A program made the position numbers and the translations under genes. Positions 63,481-64,000 of a stretch of 64,000 bases of DNA are shown here, one piece after another. The notes beneath the pieces were generated by a model. The model was not told where the DNA came from, made no database searches, and was given only the letters and a program-made list of their open reading frames with translations. The stretch is from Alteromonas pelagimontana (GTDB lineage Bacteria > Pseudomonadota > Gammaproteobacteria > Enterobacterales > Alteromonadaceae), in NCBI RefSeq assembly GCF_002499975.2, contig NZ_CP052766.1, positions 1,736,001 to 1,800,000 of the forward strand, in the 5' to 3' direction. Every line of letters begins with the position of its first letter. Within the stretch, counting starts at the first letter, position 1.

Positions 63481-64000
63481 CTAATTCTTATCAAGCAACC
63501 CCTTTAACTTCTCGCTCGCTTTGTCCATCAATTTATCTTTTTCTTCATCAATTTTCTCTTTTGCCTTTTCTTTCGCTTTTTCTTCAAGCACTTTTTTGGC
63601 CTGAGCTTTAGCTTCAGCAATTAAATTGTTGAGCATGCCATCAACAATGGCAGCACCAACCTGATCCGCCGGCATCCCATTCGGATTACCTACCGGCCCC
63701 GCGTTGAATGTGGGAAGCGTGACATCGTATGCCTTTTTATCCAGTTTGAGCTCACCGGTGTCCAGCTGTTCGAAGTCAATACGTAAACGGGTATTCGTCA
63801 CGGTGACATTTTCCACAATTAACAACGGCATGGGATCATTGGATTTTTCTGATTGAGAAGCATTACCGGAAGATAAGTGCGACTGTAGATTGTCTTTAAG
63901 CACCATTAAATTGCCTTCGCCAGATGCATTCACTTCGTAAAGCACTTCCGGCGCATCGATACGTATATTCTGCACTACATATGGCTCTTTTACCGCTGCG
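63481..64000 (-). CDS. AsmA-like protein, C-terminal part (cut by the window end)
   Basis: The frame is open from the right edge of the window and continues to the stop at 63481. Translation from the edge reads 'AAVKEPYVVQNIRIDAPEV', the style of strand-rich AsmA-like domains. After about 120 residues of beta-type sequence the protein switches to a highly charged helical tail of Lys, Glu, Ala and Asp (about 45 residues, 'AKKVLEEKAKEKAKEK'). AsmA-type proteins are periplasmic or outer-membrane biogenesis factors. The start lies outside this window. A GTG at 63975 is not a credible start. Family assignment is moderate. Confidence 0.6.
   Translation of the reverse strand, partial: AAVKEPYVVQNIRIDAPEVLYEVNASGEGNLMVLKDNLQSHLSSGNASQSEKSNDPMPLLIVENVTVTNTRLRIDFEQLDTGELKLDKKAYDVTLPTFNAGPVGNPNGMPADQVGAAIVDGMLNNLIAEAKAQAKKVLEEKAKEKAKEKIDEEKDKLMDKASEKLKGLLDKN

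Noticed and set aside
1..64000. CRISPR array, tRNA/rRNA, prophage, integrase or toxin-antitoxin genes
   Set aside because: Looked for on both strands; no regularly spaced direct repeats, cloverleaf-like sequence, or phage or toxin-type proteins were found.

Overview
The window looks like chromosomal DNA of a marine, aerobic, heterotrophic gammaproteobacterium, most likely in the Alteromonadales (Alteromonadaceae-like). This rests on protein families rather than on any marker gene. There are four large TonB-dependent receptors, an Ompk/Tsx porin, a FadL porin, exported peptidases (M3, M20, DUF885), a sulfatase and several glycoside hydrolases, all with short intergenic gaps and ordinary gammaproteobacterial Shine-Dalgarno starts. 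No rRNA, tRNA, CRISPR array or prophage is visible. The only clear mobile element is one complete IS5-family insertion sequence.

Layout. 1-4.3 kb: a DUF1294 membrane protein, a three-part epimerase/SPW/VKOR-like fusion and a CaCA-type exchanger. 4.3-9.8 kb: a flavin reductase-like protein, an exported alpha/beta hydrolase, a DUF4198 plus PepSY/DUF2271 pair with a Fur-like site, a LysR regulator and a possible small basic protein. 10-17.8 kb: gpmA, a GH3 N-acetylhexosaminidase-like enzyme, a siderophore receptor behind a strong Fur box, and M20 peptidase and PAP2 genes. 17.8-24 kb: DUF3108, then a small group that could work on plant or algal glycans (esterase, Tat-exported Gfo/Idh/MocA oxidoreductase, MFS carrier, GH140-like lipoprotein). 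24-32.6 kb: Dcp-like M3 peptidase, PhyH-like dioxygenase, an eight-heme cytochrome with a TPR tail, and a PepSY/DUF3649/DUF3325 operon. 32.8-37.3 kb: a GH5-CBM6-ricin glycanase, the IS5 element, and a three-gene operon of unknown function behind a Fur-like box. 37.4-44.4 kb: GPH transporter, LysR, TonB receptor and sulfatase, likely one sulfated-substrate locus. 44.6-48 kb: chemoreceptor plus Tsx-like porin, then mntP with a yybP-ykoY manganese riboswitch. 48.2-59.1 kb: DUF885 peptidase, TonB receptor, PHP lipoprotein, FecI-type sigma factor, FecR and a second, closely related TonB receptor with a signalling STN domain. 59.2-64 kb: fadL, a cold-shock protein, a YkgJ-type protein, an lldD-like dehydrogenase and the C-terminal part of an AsmA-like protein cut by the window edge.

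How the parts fit together. Iron is the recurring theme: four Fur-like boxes sit at a siderophore receptor, two PepSY-type loci and the unknown operon. The second theme is uptake of large substrates through TonB receptors, one set controlled by a surface-signalling sigma/anti-sigma pair. Two families of hairpin-bearing dispersed repeats are also present. One of them lies between convergent genes and supplies both stop codons, and another copy has been split by the IS5 element.
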